DNA of 64,000 bases from Burkholderia sp. GAS332 (GTDB taxonomy: Bacteria; Pseudomonadota; Gammaproteobacteria; Burkholderiales; Burkholderiaceae): contig FSRV01000002.1 in NCBI GenBank assembly GCA_900142905.1, forward strand, positions 1,240,001 to 1,304,000, given 5' to 3'. The translations under genes and the position numbers were made by a program. The notes beneath the pieces were generated by a model, which ran no database searches, was not told the DNA's origin, and saw only the letters and a program-made list of their open reading frames with translations. Positions 7,918 to 18,254 of this stretch are shown here, piece by piece. Positions within the stretch are counted from its first letter, which is position 1. Every line of letters begins with the position of its first letter.

Positions 7918-10713
7918 ATGCCCGCCCTCTGCGAAATCTGTAACGCCCGTCCCGCTGTCGCCCGTGTAACCGTTGTGCAAAACGGCGAGCGGAAATCCAT
8001 GTCGATCTGCGACTACGACTACCGGCAATTAATGCGGCACCAAAGCATGCTCAACCCATTCGATTCACTGCTCGGGGGAGGCGGCCTGTCGCGCTTCTTC
8101 GGCGGCGGCATGGAGGAGGGGGACGAGGACGAAGATGCTGGGTTCGCCGCCGAGATGCCGCGTGAATCGGTCGATGCGACCGATGCTTTCAGTGAGCAGA
8201 CGCTCGAATTGCTGCAGCGCGCCGCGGAGAAGGCACATGAGCTTGGCCGCAGCGAACTCGACACCGAACACCTGCTGTACGTGCTCGCGGACACCGACGT
8301 GTGCGCGGCACTGCTCAAGGAGCTCAAGCTCTCGCCGGAGGACATCAAGGGGTATATCGATCAGCATGCGCAAAAGGGAACCGCCGATCCCGACGCGCCG
8401 ATGGACAAGATGACCGTCTCGCCTCGTTTGAAAAAGGCGTTCCAATTTGCGTTCCAGGCGTCGCGCGATCTCGGGCACTCGTATGTTGGCCCGGAGCATC
8501 TGCTGATCGGGCTTGCGGCCGTGCCGGACAGTATCGCGGGCACGCTGTTGAAGAAATATGGCGTGACGCCGGAAGCATTGCGTCAGAAGGTCGTGAAAGT
8601 CGTGGGTAAGGGTGCGGAGGACGGCCGTGTCGACACGCCAACCGGCACGCCCAACCTTGACAAGTTCGGACGCGACCTCACGGCCATGGCGCGTGAGGGC
8701 AAGCTCGATCCGGTGCTGGGTCGCGCGCAGGAAATCGAGAGCACGATCGAAGTGCTCGCGCGACGCAAGAAGAACAATCCCGTGCTGATCGGCGAGCCGG
8801 GTGTCGGCAAGACCGCGATCGTCGAAGGGTTGGCCCAGCGCATCATCAATGGCGACGTACCTGAAGTGCTGCGCGGCAAGCGGCTCGTCGAGGTGAACAT
8901 CAACTCGATGGTGGCTGGAGCGAAGTATCGCGGCGAATTCGAGGAGCGTGCCAAGCAGCTGATCGATGAAGTCACGGCCAAGAAGGACGAACTGATCCTG
9001 TTCATCGATGAACTGCACACGATTGTGGGGGCGGGACAAGGCGGTGGCGAAGGCGGCCTCGATATCGCGAACGTGCTGAAACCCGCGCTTGCCCGTGGCG
9101 AGCTCAGTCTGATCGGCGCGACGACGCTCAACGAATATCAGAAGTACATCGAAAAAGATGCGGCGCTCGAGCGGCGCTTCCAGCCGGTGTTGGTGCCGGA
9201 GCCGACGGTCGAGCAGACCATCGTGATCCTGCGCGGCCTTCGCGACAAGCTCGAGGCGCACCACCAGGTGACCTTTGCCGACGATGCGTTTGTCGCCGCC
9301 GCCGAACTGTCGGATCGTTACATCACGTCGCGCTTTTTGCCCGACAAGGCCATCGACCTGATTGACCAGGCGGCGGCGCGCGTGCGCATCGGCGCGACCT
9401 CGCGTCCTGCGGCCATCCTGGAGCTCGAAGCCGAGATCGCCCAGCTCAAACGCGAGCAGGATTATGCGTCTTCGCGCAAGCGCTTCGATGAGGCGAAAGC
9501 GTTCGAGGCACGGATTGGCGAAAAGCAGGAGAAACTCGACGAACAGATGGAGACGTGGCAGCGCAAGACCGGCTCGGAAACGCTCGAAGTGACCGTGGAG
9601 TCGATCGCCGAAGTGGTGTCGCGTCTCACCGGCGTTCCAGTCACGGAGCTCACGCAGGAAGAGCGGAAGAAGCTTCTGGAGATGGAAAAGAAGCTGCGTG
9701 AGCGCGTGGTCGGTCAGGACGACGCGGTGATTGCCGTGAGCGATGCCGTGCGCCTGTCACGTGCGGGGCTCGGCCAGACGAACCGGCCTATCGCGACGTT
9801 CCTGTTCCTCGGACCCACTGGCGTCGGCAAGACAGAACTCGCAAAGGCGCTGGCGGAAACGGTGTTCGGCGACGAGCAGGCGGTCGTTCGTATCGACATG
9901 TCCGAGTACATGGAGCGTCACGCGGTCGCCCGGTTGATCGGCGCCCCTCCGGGCTACGTCGGTTATGACGAGGGCGGGCAACTGACGGAGCGCGTCCGGC
10001 GGCGCCCTTACTGCGTGATCCTGCTTGACGAGATCGAGAAGGCGCACCCCGACGTGTACAACGTGCTGCTGCAGGTGTTCGACGACGGGCGGCTGACCGA
10101 CGGCAAGGGCCGGGTCGTGGACTTCAGCAACACGATCATCATTGCGACCAGCAATCTCGGCGCATCGATCATCATGGACAACCTCGAGAAACCCGAAGCG
10201 GATCGCCAGGGTGAGAAAGCGATCCGCGAGGAATTGATGGGCGTGCTCAAGGGACATTTCCGACCCGAATTCCTGAACCGGATCGACGAGATCATCGTCT
10301 TCCACGGGCTCTCGCGCGACAACATCCGCTCGATCGTGCAGATCCAGCTCGAACGGGTGGTGCGCACCGCTGCCGCGCAGGACATCACCCTCAAGATCGA
10401 CGAATCGGTGATCGATCACCTCGCCGAGGCCGGCTATCGGCCGGAGTTCGGTGCACGCGAATTGAAGCGTCAGATTCGCCAGGAACTGGAAACGCGGCTT
10501 GCGAAGGAGATGCTCGGCGACATCCTGAAGTCGGGCGACACCGTCGACGTCAGTTATGACAAGGACAGCGGCGAAGTGAAGTTCACCAAGAGCGAGGCAG
10601 CGCCTGCGCCTAAGGCGGCGAGCGGCAAGGGGAGTAACGGACGCGCGAAGAAAAAGACGTCTAAAGAGGCCAGCAGCCCCGAGCCAACTGAGAGCGCCGC
10701 CTCGAAGGAGTGA
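7918..10713 (+). CDS. clpK: ClpK/ClpG-type stand-alone AAA+ disaggregase
   Basis: 931-aa Hsp100 ATPase. Domain order: an N-terminal Cys motif (CEIC at 5-8, Cys31) expected to bind zinc; a Clp N-domain (about 90-230); AAA1 with Walker A GEPGVGKT at 292-299 and Walker B LFIDELH; a short ClpC-like coiled-coil middle domain; AAA2 with Walker A GPTGVGKT at 632-639; and a Lys/Ser/Ala-rich C-terminal tail of about 45 residues. In AAA2 the insertion that carries the ClpP-docking loop in ClpA/ClpC is absent, arguing against a protease partner. Extra Cys N1 domain, short middle domain and C-terminal extension are the hallmarks of ClpG/ClpK, which confer high heat tolerance. ClpC-like unfoldase is the alternative. 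Confidence 0.85.
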   Translation: MPALCEICNARPAVARVTVVQNGERKSMSICDYDYRQLMRHQSMLNPFDSLLGGGGLSRFFGGGMEEGDEDEDAGFAAEMPRESVDATDAFSEQTLELLQRAAEKAHELGRSELDTEHLLYVLADTDVCAALLKELKLSPEDIKGYIDQHAQKGTADPDAPMDKMTVSPRLKKAFQFAFQASRDLGHSYVGPEHLLIGLAAVPDSIAGTLLKKYGVTPEALRQKVVKVVGKGAEDGRVDTPTGTPNLDKFGRDLTAMAREGKLDPVLGRAQEIESTIEVLARRKKNNPVLIGEPGVGKTAIVEGLAQRIINGDVPEVLRGKRLVEVNINSMVAGAKYRGEFEERAKQLIDEVTAKKDELILFIDELHTIVGAGQGGGEGGLDIANVLKPALARGELSLIGATTLNEYQKYIEKDAALERRFQPVLVPEPTVEQTIVILRGLRDKLEAHHQVTFADDAFVAAAELSDRYITSRFLPDKAIDLIDQAAARVRIGATSRPAAILELEAEIAQLKREQDYASSRKRFDEAKAFEARIGEKQEKLDEQMETWQRKTGSETLEVTVESIAEVVSRLTGVPVTELTQEERKKLLEMEKKLRERVVGQDDAVIAVSDAVRLSRAGLGQTNRPIATFLFLGPTGVGKTELAKALAETVFGDEQAVVRIDMSEYMERHAVARLIGAPPGYVGYDEGGQLTERVRRRPYCVILLDEIEKAHPDVYNVLLQVFDDGRLTDGKGRVVDFSNTIIIATSNLGASIIMDNLEKPEADRQGEKAIREELMGVLKGHFRPEFLNRIDEIIVFHGLSRDNIRSIVQIQLERVVRTAAAQDITLKIDESVIDHLAEAGYRPEFGARELKRQIRQELETRLAKEMLGDILKSGDTVDVSYDKDSGEVKFTKSEAAPAPKAASGKGSNGRAKKKTSKEASSPEPTESAASKE

Positions 10714-10918
10714 TGTCTGCAACACGCCAGGAGGCGCCGCCGCGTCACGCCGACGGTGTGCGGCGCCCAGCCTGGTCGAGACCGATGGCGGTGTCGCTGT
10801 ACTTGAACTGTGCACGCCCGCCGCCGGTCGATCTGTACCTTTCGCGGTGTATTAAGCCAATTAGACTGAACCCGTATCCAAGCCTTATGCCGTGATACGG
10901 CGTAACCCCACACGATAA

Positions 10919-10940
10919 TGCCTTAAGGCCTCCTAAGGCA
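10919..10940 (+). promoter_or_regulatory. Small inverted repeat before YdeP-family gene
   Basis: TGCCTTA at 10919-10925 pairs with TAAGGCA at 10934-10940 across an 8-base loop, ending 16 bp before the probable start codon at 10957. It could be an operator, or a 5' UTR hairpin limiting ribosome access. The symmetry is clear; the function is a guess. Confidence 0.3.
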
Positions 10941-10956
10941 GGCCATGGAGTTTCAT

Positions 10957-13239
10957 ATGACCACGCGACGCGAAGTTCCGGGAATCAGGCCGTATGACGC
11001 ACCCGCTGGAGGGTGGGGCGCGCTTAAAGCGACCGCACAAGCTGTCCGAACCCAGATGGAAAGCATTGAGGCGCCGATCACGTTGATGCGCACCAATCAG
11101 CCTGACGGCTTCGATTGTCCGGGTTGTGCCTGGCCGGACAAGGAGCACAAATCGACCTTCCAGTTCTGCGAGAACGGCGCCAAAGCGGTCACATGGGAAG
11201 CGACGACCAAGCGGGTAACGCCGGAATTTTTCGAGAACAACACGGTAACGTCGCTGTTGCAACGAACGGATTTCGAACTGGAGGATCTCGGCCGACTGAC
11301 GCATCCCCTCGTCTACGACCGCGCCACGGACAAGTTCCGGGCGGTCGAATGGGAGGACGCATTCGCGCGTATCGGCGAAGTGCTGCGAGGCTTGTCCTCG
11401 CCCGACGAGGCCGAGTTCTATACATCAGGTAGGGCGTCAAACGAAGCTGCCTACCTCTTTCAATTGCTCGCACGAGAGTATGGGACGAACAATTTCCCGG
11501 ATTGCTCGAACATGTGCCACGAGCCGACCAGCGTGGGCTTGCCCCAGTCGATCGGGATCGGCAAAGGCACGGTATCGCTCGACGATTTCGATAAGACCGA
11601 ACTCATCCTCTCGATTGGCCACAATCCCGGGACCAATCACCCCCGGATGATGGGGACACTCCACGAGTGCTCGCGGCGCAACGTCCCGATCATCGTGTTC
11701 AATCCGCTGCGCGAGCGCGCGCTTGAACGCTTCGCCGATCCGCAGAGCGTCATTGAAATGGCGACCTTCGGATCGACGCGGATCGCGTCGACCTATTTTC
11801 AGCTCGACGCCGGCGGAGACGCAGCCGCGCTCAAGGGCATCATGAAATCGCTCCTGCAGATGGACGCGGAGCAGGGCAACACTGTCCTGGACCACGAGTT
11901 CATCGCGACGCATACCCAGGGTTTCGAGGCGTTTGCCGCCGATCTGGAAGCGACGTCATGGGAGGATATCGAAAAGGCCAGCGGACTCACCCGTGAAGAT
12001 CTCGATGAAGTTGCGGTTGCCTACGCAAAATCGAATGCGACGATTGTCACTTACGGAATGGGCGTTACCCAGCATAACAAAGGCACCGCCAACGTCCGTC
12101 TGATTGCCGATCTGTTGTTATTGCGTGGCAACATCGGCAAACCCGGCGCAGGCATCTGTCCTCTGCGCGGGCATTCCAACGTGCAGGGGAACCGCACGGT
12201 CGGCATCACCGAAAAACCGTCCGCCACCTTCCTCAAGCAGATCGAAGATGTGTTCGGGTTCACGCCGCCGGCGGCGCACGGGCACGACGCCGTCCAGGCG
12301 ATGCAGGCAATGATCGCTGGCACGGCCAAGGCCCTGATTTGCCTGGGCGGAAACTTCGCGGTTGCGTTACCCGATTCCGAGCAGTCCTTTCCTGCAATGG
12401 GCAAGCTCGATCTGAGCGTCCATCTCGGTACCAAGCTCAATCGTTCGCACCTGCTAGTGGCAAAGGAAACGTACGTGTTGCCGGTTGTGGGCCGCACGGA
12501 ACTGGATATCCAGGCGACCGGCCGGCAAGCCATTACGGTTGAGGATTCCATGTCGATGGTCCACGCTTCGTCGGGCAAGCTGACGCCTGCGTCCGAACAC
12601 TTGAAGTCCGAACCGGCGATCGTCGCCGGCATCGCCACGGCCACCTTGCCGAACAGCAAGGTGGCATGGTCGGACCTGGTAGCCGACTACGACAAGATTC
12701 GGGACCTGATCGAGCAAACCGTACCGGGATTCGAGGCATTCAATGACCGAATCAGAGTGCCGGGGGGATTCCGTATGCCGCTTCCCCCGACCGAACGCGT
12801 GTGGCCCACGCCGTCAGGAAAAGCGATGTTCTCGGTGTACGGTGGCGTGAGGGAAGACGCAGACGTTCTCGGCGCTGAAAATGTGCTGCGTCTCATCACG
12901 ATCCGCAGCCACGACCAGTACAACACCACCATCTATGCGCTCGACGATCGTTACCGAGGCGTGTTCGGCCGGCGTGACGTGCTGTTTATGAACGAAGACG
13001 ATCTTGCCGCGCGTGGACTCGAACATGGCGATCTGGTCGACATTGAAACCATTTCGGCGGGCCGACAGCTTCGCCTGAAGAAGATCACGGCAATCGCTTA
13101 CAACATCGCGCCGGGTTCGGTGGCGGCCTATTATCCTGAAGCCAACGTGCTAGTACCACTCGACTTCATTGACAAGGAGAGCGGCACGCCTTCGTACAAG
13201 TCAGTTCCGGTTCATGTTGTGCGCTCGGCAGAAGCCTGA
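10957..13239 (+). CDS. YdeP/FdhF-family molybdopterin oxidoreductase
   Basis: Cytoplasmic molybdopterin-guanine-dinucleotide enzyme of the YdeP subfamily (formate dehydrogenase H-like alpha subunit), 760 aa; E. coli YdeP is about the same size and linked to acid resistance. I prefer the ATG at 10957, with GGAG six bases upstream, over the ATG at 10945. Visible family stretches are GGWGALK, the FDCPGCAWPD motif and CENGAKA near the N-terminus, LRGHSNVQGNRTVG in the middle and the C-terminal dinucleotide-binding region (SHDQYNTTIY). There is no twin-arginine signal and no selenocysteine codon. The substrate is unknown. The nearby cytochrome bd and moa genes suggest a shared low-oxygen respiration or stress programme. 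Confidence 0.87.
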   Translation: MTTRREVPGIRPYDAPAGGWGALKATAQAVRTQMESIEAPITLMRTNQPDGFDCPGCAWPDKEHKSTFQFCENGAKAVTWEATTKRVTPEFFENNTVTSLLQRTDFELEDLGRLTHPLVYDRATDKFRAVEWEDAFARIGEVLRGLSSPDEAEFYTSGRASNEAAYLFQLLAREYGTNNFPDCSNMCHEPTSVGLPQSIGIGKGTVSLDDFDKTELILSIGHNPGTNHPRMMGTLHECSRRNVPIIVFNPLRERALERFADPQSVIEMATFGSTRIASTYFQLDAGGDAAALKGIMKSLLQMDAEQGNTVLDHEFIATHTQGFEAFAADLEATSWEDIEKASGLTREDLDEVAVAYAKSNATIVTYGMGVTQHNKGTANVRLIADLLLLRGNIGKPGAGICPLRGHSNVQGNRTVGITEKPSATFLKQIEDVFGFTPPAAHGHDAVQAMQAMIAGTAKALICLGGNFAVALPDSEQSFPAMGKLDLSVHLGTKLNRSHLLVAKETYVLPVVGRTELDIQATGRQAITVEDSMSMVHASSGKLTPASEHLKSEPAIVAGIATATLPNSKVAWSDLVADYDKIRDLIEQTVPGFEAFNDRIRVPGGFRMPLPPTERVWPTPSGKAMFSVYGGVREDADVLGAENVLRLITIRSHDQYNTTIYALDDRYRGVFGRRDVLFMNEDDLAARGLEHGDLVDIETISAGRQLRLKKITAIAYNIAPGSVAAYYPEANVLVPLDFIDKESGTPSYKSVPVHVVRSAEA

Positions 13240-13254
13240 CTTTAAGCGATGACG

Positions 13255-13295
13255 GGTCGATCAACCGGACGTGCTGCGCGTCCCGTTGATCGACC
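13255..13295 (+). terminator. Strong hairpin after YdeP-family gene
   Basis: GGTCGATCAAC at 13255-13265 pairs perfectly with GTTGATCGACC at 13285-13295, and the interior GGACG/CGTCC pairs further. It starts 16 bp after the stop. No T run follows. It separates the oxidoreductase from the cytochrome bd operon. Confidence 0.65.
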
Positions 13296-13504
13296 TGCAG
13301 GATACCGGGCGCGAACGCTAGTTTGGCAGGGATAGCCGGCGGGAGCCGCCTATCCGCATGGCCTGACCTGCGTGCGATTCCCGTTCAATCTATTTGTCAG
13401 TAGACGTTGTGTTATCGCACTCGATGAGCCGCGTAGCCGTTCCGTCGCCACATGGCGCCCGTTTTTACGCAATTGCCGTTATTACCTGGAGCCATTGATC
13501 CATC

Positions 13505-14893
13505 ATGGAAATCTTCGATGCATTCCACCTCGCCAGGTTGCAGTTTGCGTTCACGGTTTCGTTTCATATTATCTTTCCCGCGATCAGCATCGGTATGGCG
13601 AGTTTCCTCGCCGTGCTGGAGTGGCGCTGGTTGCTGACCGGCGACGTTGCCTACAAGGACATGTTTCTGTTCTGGTCGAAGATCTTCGCGGTCGGCTTCG
13701 GCATGGGCGTGGTCTCCGGCGTGGTGATGGCCTACGAGTTCGGGACCAACTGGAGTGGGTTTTCCAGCGTTGCCGGCAACGTCACAGGGCCTCTCTTGAC
13801 CTATGAAGTGCTGACGGCGTTCTTTCTCGAGGCCGGTTTTCTCGGCGTCATGCTGTTCGGCTGGCAACGCGTCAGTCCCCGCGCACACTTCTTCGCCACG
13901 CTCATGGTGGCGGTGGGCACGCTCATTTCCACGTTCTGGATTCTCGCGTCGAATAGCTTCATGCAGACGCCGCAGGGGTTCGCCATCGAGAATGGCAAGA
14001 TCGTCCCGATCGACTGGATGAAAGTGATTTTCAACCCGTCGTTCCCGTTTCGCCTCGCGCATATGACCATCGCGGCGTTCATCGTCGCGGGCTTCATCGT
14101 CGCCGCCTGCGGCGCGTGGCATCTATTGCATGGCCGGCGCGACAAACCGGTCACGCGTAGTTTTTCGATGGCGCTGTGGATCCTGCTTTTCCTCGCGCCG
14201 ATACAGATTTTTGTCGGCGACGCGCACGGCCTCAACACCCGCAAATATCAACCGGCCAAGATCGCTGCGATCGAAGGGCTGTGGGAAACCGAGAAAGGCG
14301 GTACGGCGCTCAATCTGGTCGGCCTGCCCGACATGGACGCGGAAGTGACGCGCTACACGATCCAGATACCGCACCTGGGCAGCCTGATCCTGACCCATAG
14401 TTGGGACGGAGAGATCCGCGGGCTGAAGGAGTTTCCGCCGCAGGACCGCCCGTACTCGCCGATCATATTCTGGACCTTCCGGATCATGGCGGGCCTAGGC
14501 ATGTTGATGCTATTGACGGCGCTGCTCGGCTTGTTGCTCAGACTGCGCGGCCGGCTCTACGAGACGCGCTGGTACCAGATCCTCGTGCTGTGCATGGGGC
14601 CTTCTGGAATCGTGGCGCTATTGGCGGGGTGGATCACGACGGAGGTCGGCCGCCAACCGTGGACGGTCTACGGTGTGCTCCGGACAGTGGACTCCGTTTC
14701 GCCGGTCAGCTCGCAGCAAGTCGGCGTTTCATTGCTGATCTTTGTACTGGTGTATTTCCTGGTGTTCGGCATGGGGTTCTACTACATGATGAAAATGATG
14801 AGGCGCGGACCGGAAGAGCATCTCGAGCGCGGCAAGTCGCGCCGGTATCCGGTGCTGACGAATCGCCCGCTCGACGCCCTGGAAGGAGAGTGA
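13505..14893 (+). CDS. cydA: Cytochrome bd ubiquinol oxidase subunit I (CIO type)
   Basis: Haem-bearing subunit I of a bd-type quinol oxidase, 462 aa with about nine hydrophobic segments, reducing oxygen with electrons from ubiquinol. Visible landmarks: FHIIFPAIS near residue 21 (haem b595 ligand region), YEFGTNWSGF near 78-87, GRQPWTVYGVLRT near 380 and a short Q-loop between. The short Q-loop and GWITTEVGRQPW are typical of the CioA or cyanide-insensitive class rather than E. coli CydA. It is followed by subunit II after only 4 bp. High-affinity bd oxidases are typically used under low oxygen or nitrosative stress, in line with the neighbours. Confidence 0.95.
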   Translation: MEIFDAFHLARLQFAFTVSFHIIFPAISIGMASFLAVLEWRWLLTGDVAYKDMFLFWSKIFAVGFGMGVVSGVVMAYEFGTNWSGFSSVAGNVTGPLLTYEVLTAFFLEAGFLGVMLFGWQRVSPRAHFFATLMVAVGTLISTFWILASNSFMQTPQGFAIENGKIVPIDWMKVIFNPSFPFRLAHMTIAAFIVAGFIVAACGAWHLLHGRRDKPVTRSFSMALWILLFLAPIQIFVGDAHGLNTRKYQPAKIAAIEGLWETEKGGTALNLVGLPDMDAEVTRYTIQIPHLGSLILTHSWDGEIRGLKEFPPQDRPYSPIIFWTFRIMAGLGMLMLLTALLGLLLRLRGRLYETRWYQILVLCMGPSGIVALLAGWITTEVGRQPWTVYGVLRTVDSVSPVSSQQVGVSLLIFVLVYFLVFGMGFYYMMKMMRRGPEEHLERGKSRRYPVLTNRPLDALEGE

Positions 14894-14897
14894 CACC

Positions 14898-15905
14898 ATG
14901 CAAATCGATCTCCCTGTCGTGTGGGCCGCGATCATCGGACTCGGCGTTTTCATCTACGTGATGCTGGACGGATTCGATCTCGGCATCGGCCTGCTGTTTC
15001 CGTTTTTCGAGGAGAAAGGCGACCGGCAAGTGATGCTCAATACCATCGCGCCGGTCTGGGACGGTAACGAAACCTTCCTCGTGCTCGGCGGCGCCGGGCT
15101 TTACGGGGCATTCCCCGTGGTCTATTCGACGCTGCTGCCGGCGAACTATCTGCCGCTGATCTTGATGGTCGTGGGTCTGATCTTCCGTGGGGCGGCCTTC
15201 GAACTGCGCGCCAAGGCCGTCAGGACCCAGCACGCGTGGGACCTCGCCTTCATTGGTGGCTCCGCGCTCGCGGGGCTTTGCCAGGGCATCGTGCTGGGAT
15301 CGCTGCTACAAGGCATCAAGATCGTCGATGGCCGTTTCGCCGGCGGTCCGTTCGATTGGCTCTCGCCGTTCAGCCTGTTTTGCGGAATCGGTGTGCTCTT
15401 TACGTATGCGACGCTCGGCTGCGGCTGGCTCATCCTGAAGACCGATGGTGAACTGCAGCGCAAGATACGCGAGGTGATGCGGCCGCTCGTGAGCATCCTG
15501 CTCGGGGTGATGGTCATCGTGAGTCTCTGGACCGTGATCGGCTTGCCGGCGGTGGCGTTTCGCTGGTTCGGGAGCGGCAATCTCGGCTGGTTTCTGCCGG
15601 TGCCGATTCTTGTCATCGCCTGTGTATGGGGCGTGTTCCGTTCGCTTCGGCTGGAGCACGATGCGATCCCGTTCCTTCTCACGCTCGCGCTGTGCTTTCT
15701 CGGCTACAGCGGCTTGCTCATCAGCATCTGGCCGTACATCGTTCCGCCGTCCCTGACGATCTGGGAGGCCTCGTCGAGCCACTCGAGCCAGTTGTTCACG
15801 CTGGTCGGCACAGTGATCGTGCTGCCGGTCATCCTCGTCTACAACGCCATGCAGTATCGCGTTTTCCGGGGCAAAGTGCGGGAAGGCGACGCCGGCTACC
15901 ACTGA
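14898..15905 (+). CDS. cydB: Cytochrome bd ubiquinol oxidase subunit II
   Basis: Subunit II, 335 aa, about eight transmembrane segments. The N-terminal DGFDLGIGLLFPF and WDGNETFLVLGGAGLYGAFP stretches are diagnostic for CydB/CioB. The start at 14898 is preceded by GGAGAG and lies 4 bp after the cydA stop, so translation is coupled. No CydX-type mini-subunit gene follows: the next gene, a bestrophin-like channel, starts 37 bp downstream and is likely cotranscribed. No cydDC transporter is present in the window, as is usual for CIO-type operons. Confidence 0.95.
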   Translation: MQIDLPVVWAAIIGLGVFIYVMLDGFDLGIGLLFPFFEEKGDRQVMLNTIAPVWDGNETFLVLGGAGLYGAFPVVYSTLLPANYLPLILMVVGLIFRGAAFELRAKAVRTQHAWDLAFIGGSALAGLCQGIVLGSLLQGIKIVDGRFAGGPFDWLSPFSLFCGIGVLFTYATLGCGWLILKTDGELQRKIREVMRPLVSILLGVMVIVSLWTVIGLPAVAFRWFGSGNLGWFLPVPILVIACVWGVFRSLRLEHDAIPFLLTLALCFLGYSGLLISIWPYIVPPSLTIWEASSSHSSQLFTLVGTVIVLPVILVYNAMQYRVFRGKVREGDAGYH

Positions 15906-15942
15906 GGGTGACGGCGCATTCAGATCACTAAAAGAGCACACC

Positions 15943-16854
15943 ATGATAGTAAGACCAGGGGAAAACTGGTTCCGGCTGCTGTTTATCTGGAACGGTTCCG
16001 TGTTGCAGTCGATTATTCCGCAGCTGGTTTTCATGGGGATCGTCAGCAGCGTTGCTGTCCTGACGCAAGGGCGCATTTTCGGCGAGAAGATCCCACTGAA
16101 TACCGCGCCGTTCACCTTATTCGGCCTCGCGCTGGCGATCTTCCTTGCGTTTCGCAATAACGCAAGTTACGAGCGGTTCAATGAGGCGCGTCATCTCTGG
16201 GGCAGCATCCTGATCTCGGGGCGCGCGCTGACGTCGCAAATGCTGTGTTACGTCCCACGGGGCGATCACAACGTTCAAGTGGCCCATACACTGATTGCGT
16301 GTGTGTACGCGCTCAAGCACCAGTTGCGCGGGACCGACCCGACGCCTGATCTCCTGCGCTTTCTCGGACACACACGAACCGAGGCCTTGCAGCACACCTG
16401 CTATAAACCGACGGCGCTGCTCAATGAGGTTCGTCGTGACTTCGCTGATCTGCAGGCTCGGGGCTTGATGTCGGATACGAAGCTCTGGATGGTCGACGCT
16501 CAGATCAACGAGTTGGGAAGGACCGTCGGAGGATGTGAGCGGATCGCATCCACGCCCATTCCGTTTGCGTACAGTGTGTTGCTTCACCGCACCGTCTATG
16601 CCTATTGCGTGTTGCTGCCGTTCGGTCTGGTCGATTCAACGGAATTCTTTACGCCGCTGCTGTGCGTTTTCATTTCTTATACGCTGATTGCGCTCGAAGC
16701 GATTGCCAGCGAAGTCGCCGAGCCGTTTAGTCTCGCGCCGAATGCGCTGGCGCTTGACGCCATGACCCGCAACATTGAACGATCGATTCTCGAGCTGTGT
16801 GGCTGTGAACTGCCCGCCGAGGTCGTACCGGTGCGCTCGTACCAACTGACTTAG
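15943..16854 (+). CDS. Bestrophin-like anion channel (UPF0187)
   Basis: 303-aa inner-membrane protein of the bacterial bestrophin family, which forms pentameric chloride or cation channels. Landmarks are the N-terminal WFRLLFIWNGSVLQSI, the IPLNTAPFTLFGLALAIFLAFRNNASYERFNEAR segment (positions about 46-80; SYERFNEAR is the family hallmark) and W following it. There are about four hydrophobic segments. The gene starts 37 bp after cydB and ends 15 bp before a strong hairpin, so it is the last gene of the cydAB transcript. What it transports here, and why it travels with an oxidase, is not shown by the sequence. Confidence 0.85.
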   Translation: MIVRPGENWFRLLFIWNGSVLQSIIPQLVFMGIVSSVAVLTQGRIFGEKIPLNTAPFTLFGLALAIFLAFRNNASYERFNEARHLWGSILISGRALTSQMLCYVPRGDHNVQVAHTLIACVYALKHQLRGTDPTPDLLRFLGHTRTEALQHTCYKPTALLNEVRRDFADLQARGLMSDTKLWMVDAQINELGRTVGGCERIASTPIPFAYSVLLHRTVYAYCVLLPFGLVDSTEFFTPLLCVFISYTLIALEAIASEVAEPFSLAPNALALDAMTRNIERSILELCGCELPAEVVPVRSYQLT

Positions 16855-16868
16855 GGGGCGTTATTCGA

Positions 16869-16900
16869 CGCATACCGGTCGGGCTGCCGACCGGTATGCG
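16869..16900 (+). terminator. Perfect 14-bp hairpin closing the cydAB transcript
   Basis: CGCATACCGGTCGG at 16869-16882 pairs perfectly with CCGACCGGTATGCG at 16887-16900 around a GCTG tetraloop, 15 bp after the bestrophin stop. The T run is poor (CGTCTGCCTC), but the stem is among the strongest in the window. Terminator or transcript-end stabiliser. Confidence 0.75.
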
Positions 16901-17105
16901 CGTCTGCCTCGCCGTGACACCCGATACGGCGCGGCAAACTGTACTCCTGGCATTCCACACAGACTGTGCGTCCCCCACGCAGGGCCGACGCACTATCCTG
17001 CCACAAGGTCATGCAATGGCCGGCGGCTCGTCCGGTCAGAAAGATCGACTGCCGTCGCACCCTTGCACCGTTTGCCGCCGCACGCTGCCCACCTTCGGAT
17101 AGATC

Positions 17106-18209
17106 GTGAACCTCATCGACCAGCTTATACCCGCCGATACGGCATCCCGCCATGGCGTAGCCGCCGGCGGTGTCACGACCATGCTCGACAAGCTCAATCG
17201 TCCACTGCGGGATTTACGTCTGTCCGTCATCGATCAATGCAATTTTCGCTGCACGTACTGCATGCCACGGGACACCTTCGGCGCGGACTACCGGTTCCTG
17301 CCGTCTTCGGAACGCCTGTCATTCGAACAGATGCTTAAGCTCGCGAAAGCGTTCGCACTGCTCGGGGTGGAGAAGATCCGCATCACCGGTGGTGAGCCGC
17401 TCCTGCGGCGTGGGCTCGAATCCCTGATCGAACAGCTCGCGAAACTGACGACCGAAAGCGGCAAACCGATGGAACTCGCGCTGACGACAAATGGCTCTTT
17501 GCTCGCCGCGAAAGCACGCTCGCTGCGCGACGCCGGTCTCGGTCGCGTGACGGTGAGCCTTGACGCAGTAGACGACGCTGTGTTCCGCCGGATGAGCGAC
17601 GTCGACATGCCCGTGTCGCGGATATTGGACGGGATCGAGACCGCGCGCGCGGTCGGACTCGCGCCGGTCAAGGTCAACACAGTCATCGAGCGAGGCGTCA
17701 ACGACAGCCAGATTTTGCCGCTCGTGCAGCAGTTCAAGGGCAGCGGCGTGGCTGTGCGCTTCATCGAATATATGGACGTTGGCGGCGCGGCGGGGTGGTC
17801 GAACACGAAGGTGATCACGGCTCGCGAGACGCGCGACATCGTCGAATCGGTGTTCCCGCTGGTGCCTGTCGTCGTTCATGAGCAGACGGGCACCGCGGTC
17901 AACTATCGCCATGCCGACGGCACAGGCGAAGTCGGATTCATCGCGAGCGTATCGCAACCCTTCTGCGGGTCGTGTTCGCGCGCCCGCGTATCGGCCGACG
18001 GTCAACTTTATTCCTGCCTTTTCGCCACACATGGCACAGACCTCAGGCCCTTGCTCACGGACACCGCCTCAGTCGAGCAACTGGCAGCGGTCGTCCGCAA
18101 CCGCTGGGTCCAGCGCGACGACCGCTACTCTGAGCTTCGCTCAACGCCGCGCAGGGCGGGATCGGGAAAAGCCTATCCCACAGTCCGCATGTCGCTGGTC
18201 GGCGGCTGA
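17106..18209 (+). CDS. moaA: GTP 3',8-cyclase MoaA
   Basis: Radical SAM enzyme that converts GTP to 3',8-cyclo-7,8-dihydro-GTP, first step of molybdenum cofactor synthesis; 367 aa. The N-terminal cluster motif is CNFRCTYC near residues 43-50, followed by ITGGEPLLR near 97-105. The C-terminal second cluster is FCGSC plus a third Cys in LYSCLF. The protein ends in Gly-Gly, which MoaA needs for activity. The start is uncertain: GTG at 17106 gives a leader of about 25 residues, while ATG at 17181 starts just before the RPLRDLRLS region. moaC, the next pathway step, is not in the window, so this is probably an additional dedicated copy. Confidence 0.93.
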   Translation: MNLIDQLIPADTASRHGVAAGGVTTMLDKLNRPLRDLRLSVIDQCNFRCTYCMPRDTFGADYRFLPSSERLSFEQMLKLAKAFALLGVEKIRITGGEPLLRRGLESLIEQLAKLTTESGKPMELALTTNGSLLAAKARSLRDAGLGRVTVSLDAVDDAVFRRMSDVDMPVSRILDGIETARAVGLAPVKVNTVIERGVNDSQILPLVQQFKGSGVAVRFIEYMDVGGAAGWSNTKVITARETRDIVESVFPLVPVVVHEQTGTAVNYRHADGTGEVGFIASVSQPFCGSCSRARVSADGQLYSCLFATHGTDLRPLLTDTASVEQLAAVVRNRWVQRDDRYSELRSTPRRAGSGKAYPTVRMSLVGG

Positions 18210-18254
18210 CGCCTCGCCAGCCCTTGTACAGCAGACATAGACCGGAGAGCCGCC

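Noticed and set aside
8065..9264. 399-codon frame on the minus strand within clpK
   Set aside because: Shadow of the clpK reading frame; composition and position rule out a real gene.
10710..10895. 61-codon frame after clpK
   Set aside because: It overlaps the clpK stop, shows no domain and its composition looks random.
16901..17105. Molybdenum cofactor riboswitch upstream of moaA
   Set aside because: I looked for the expected multi-stem layout and found only the hairpin that belongs to the preceding gene; not supportable by eye.
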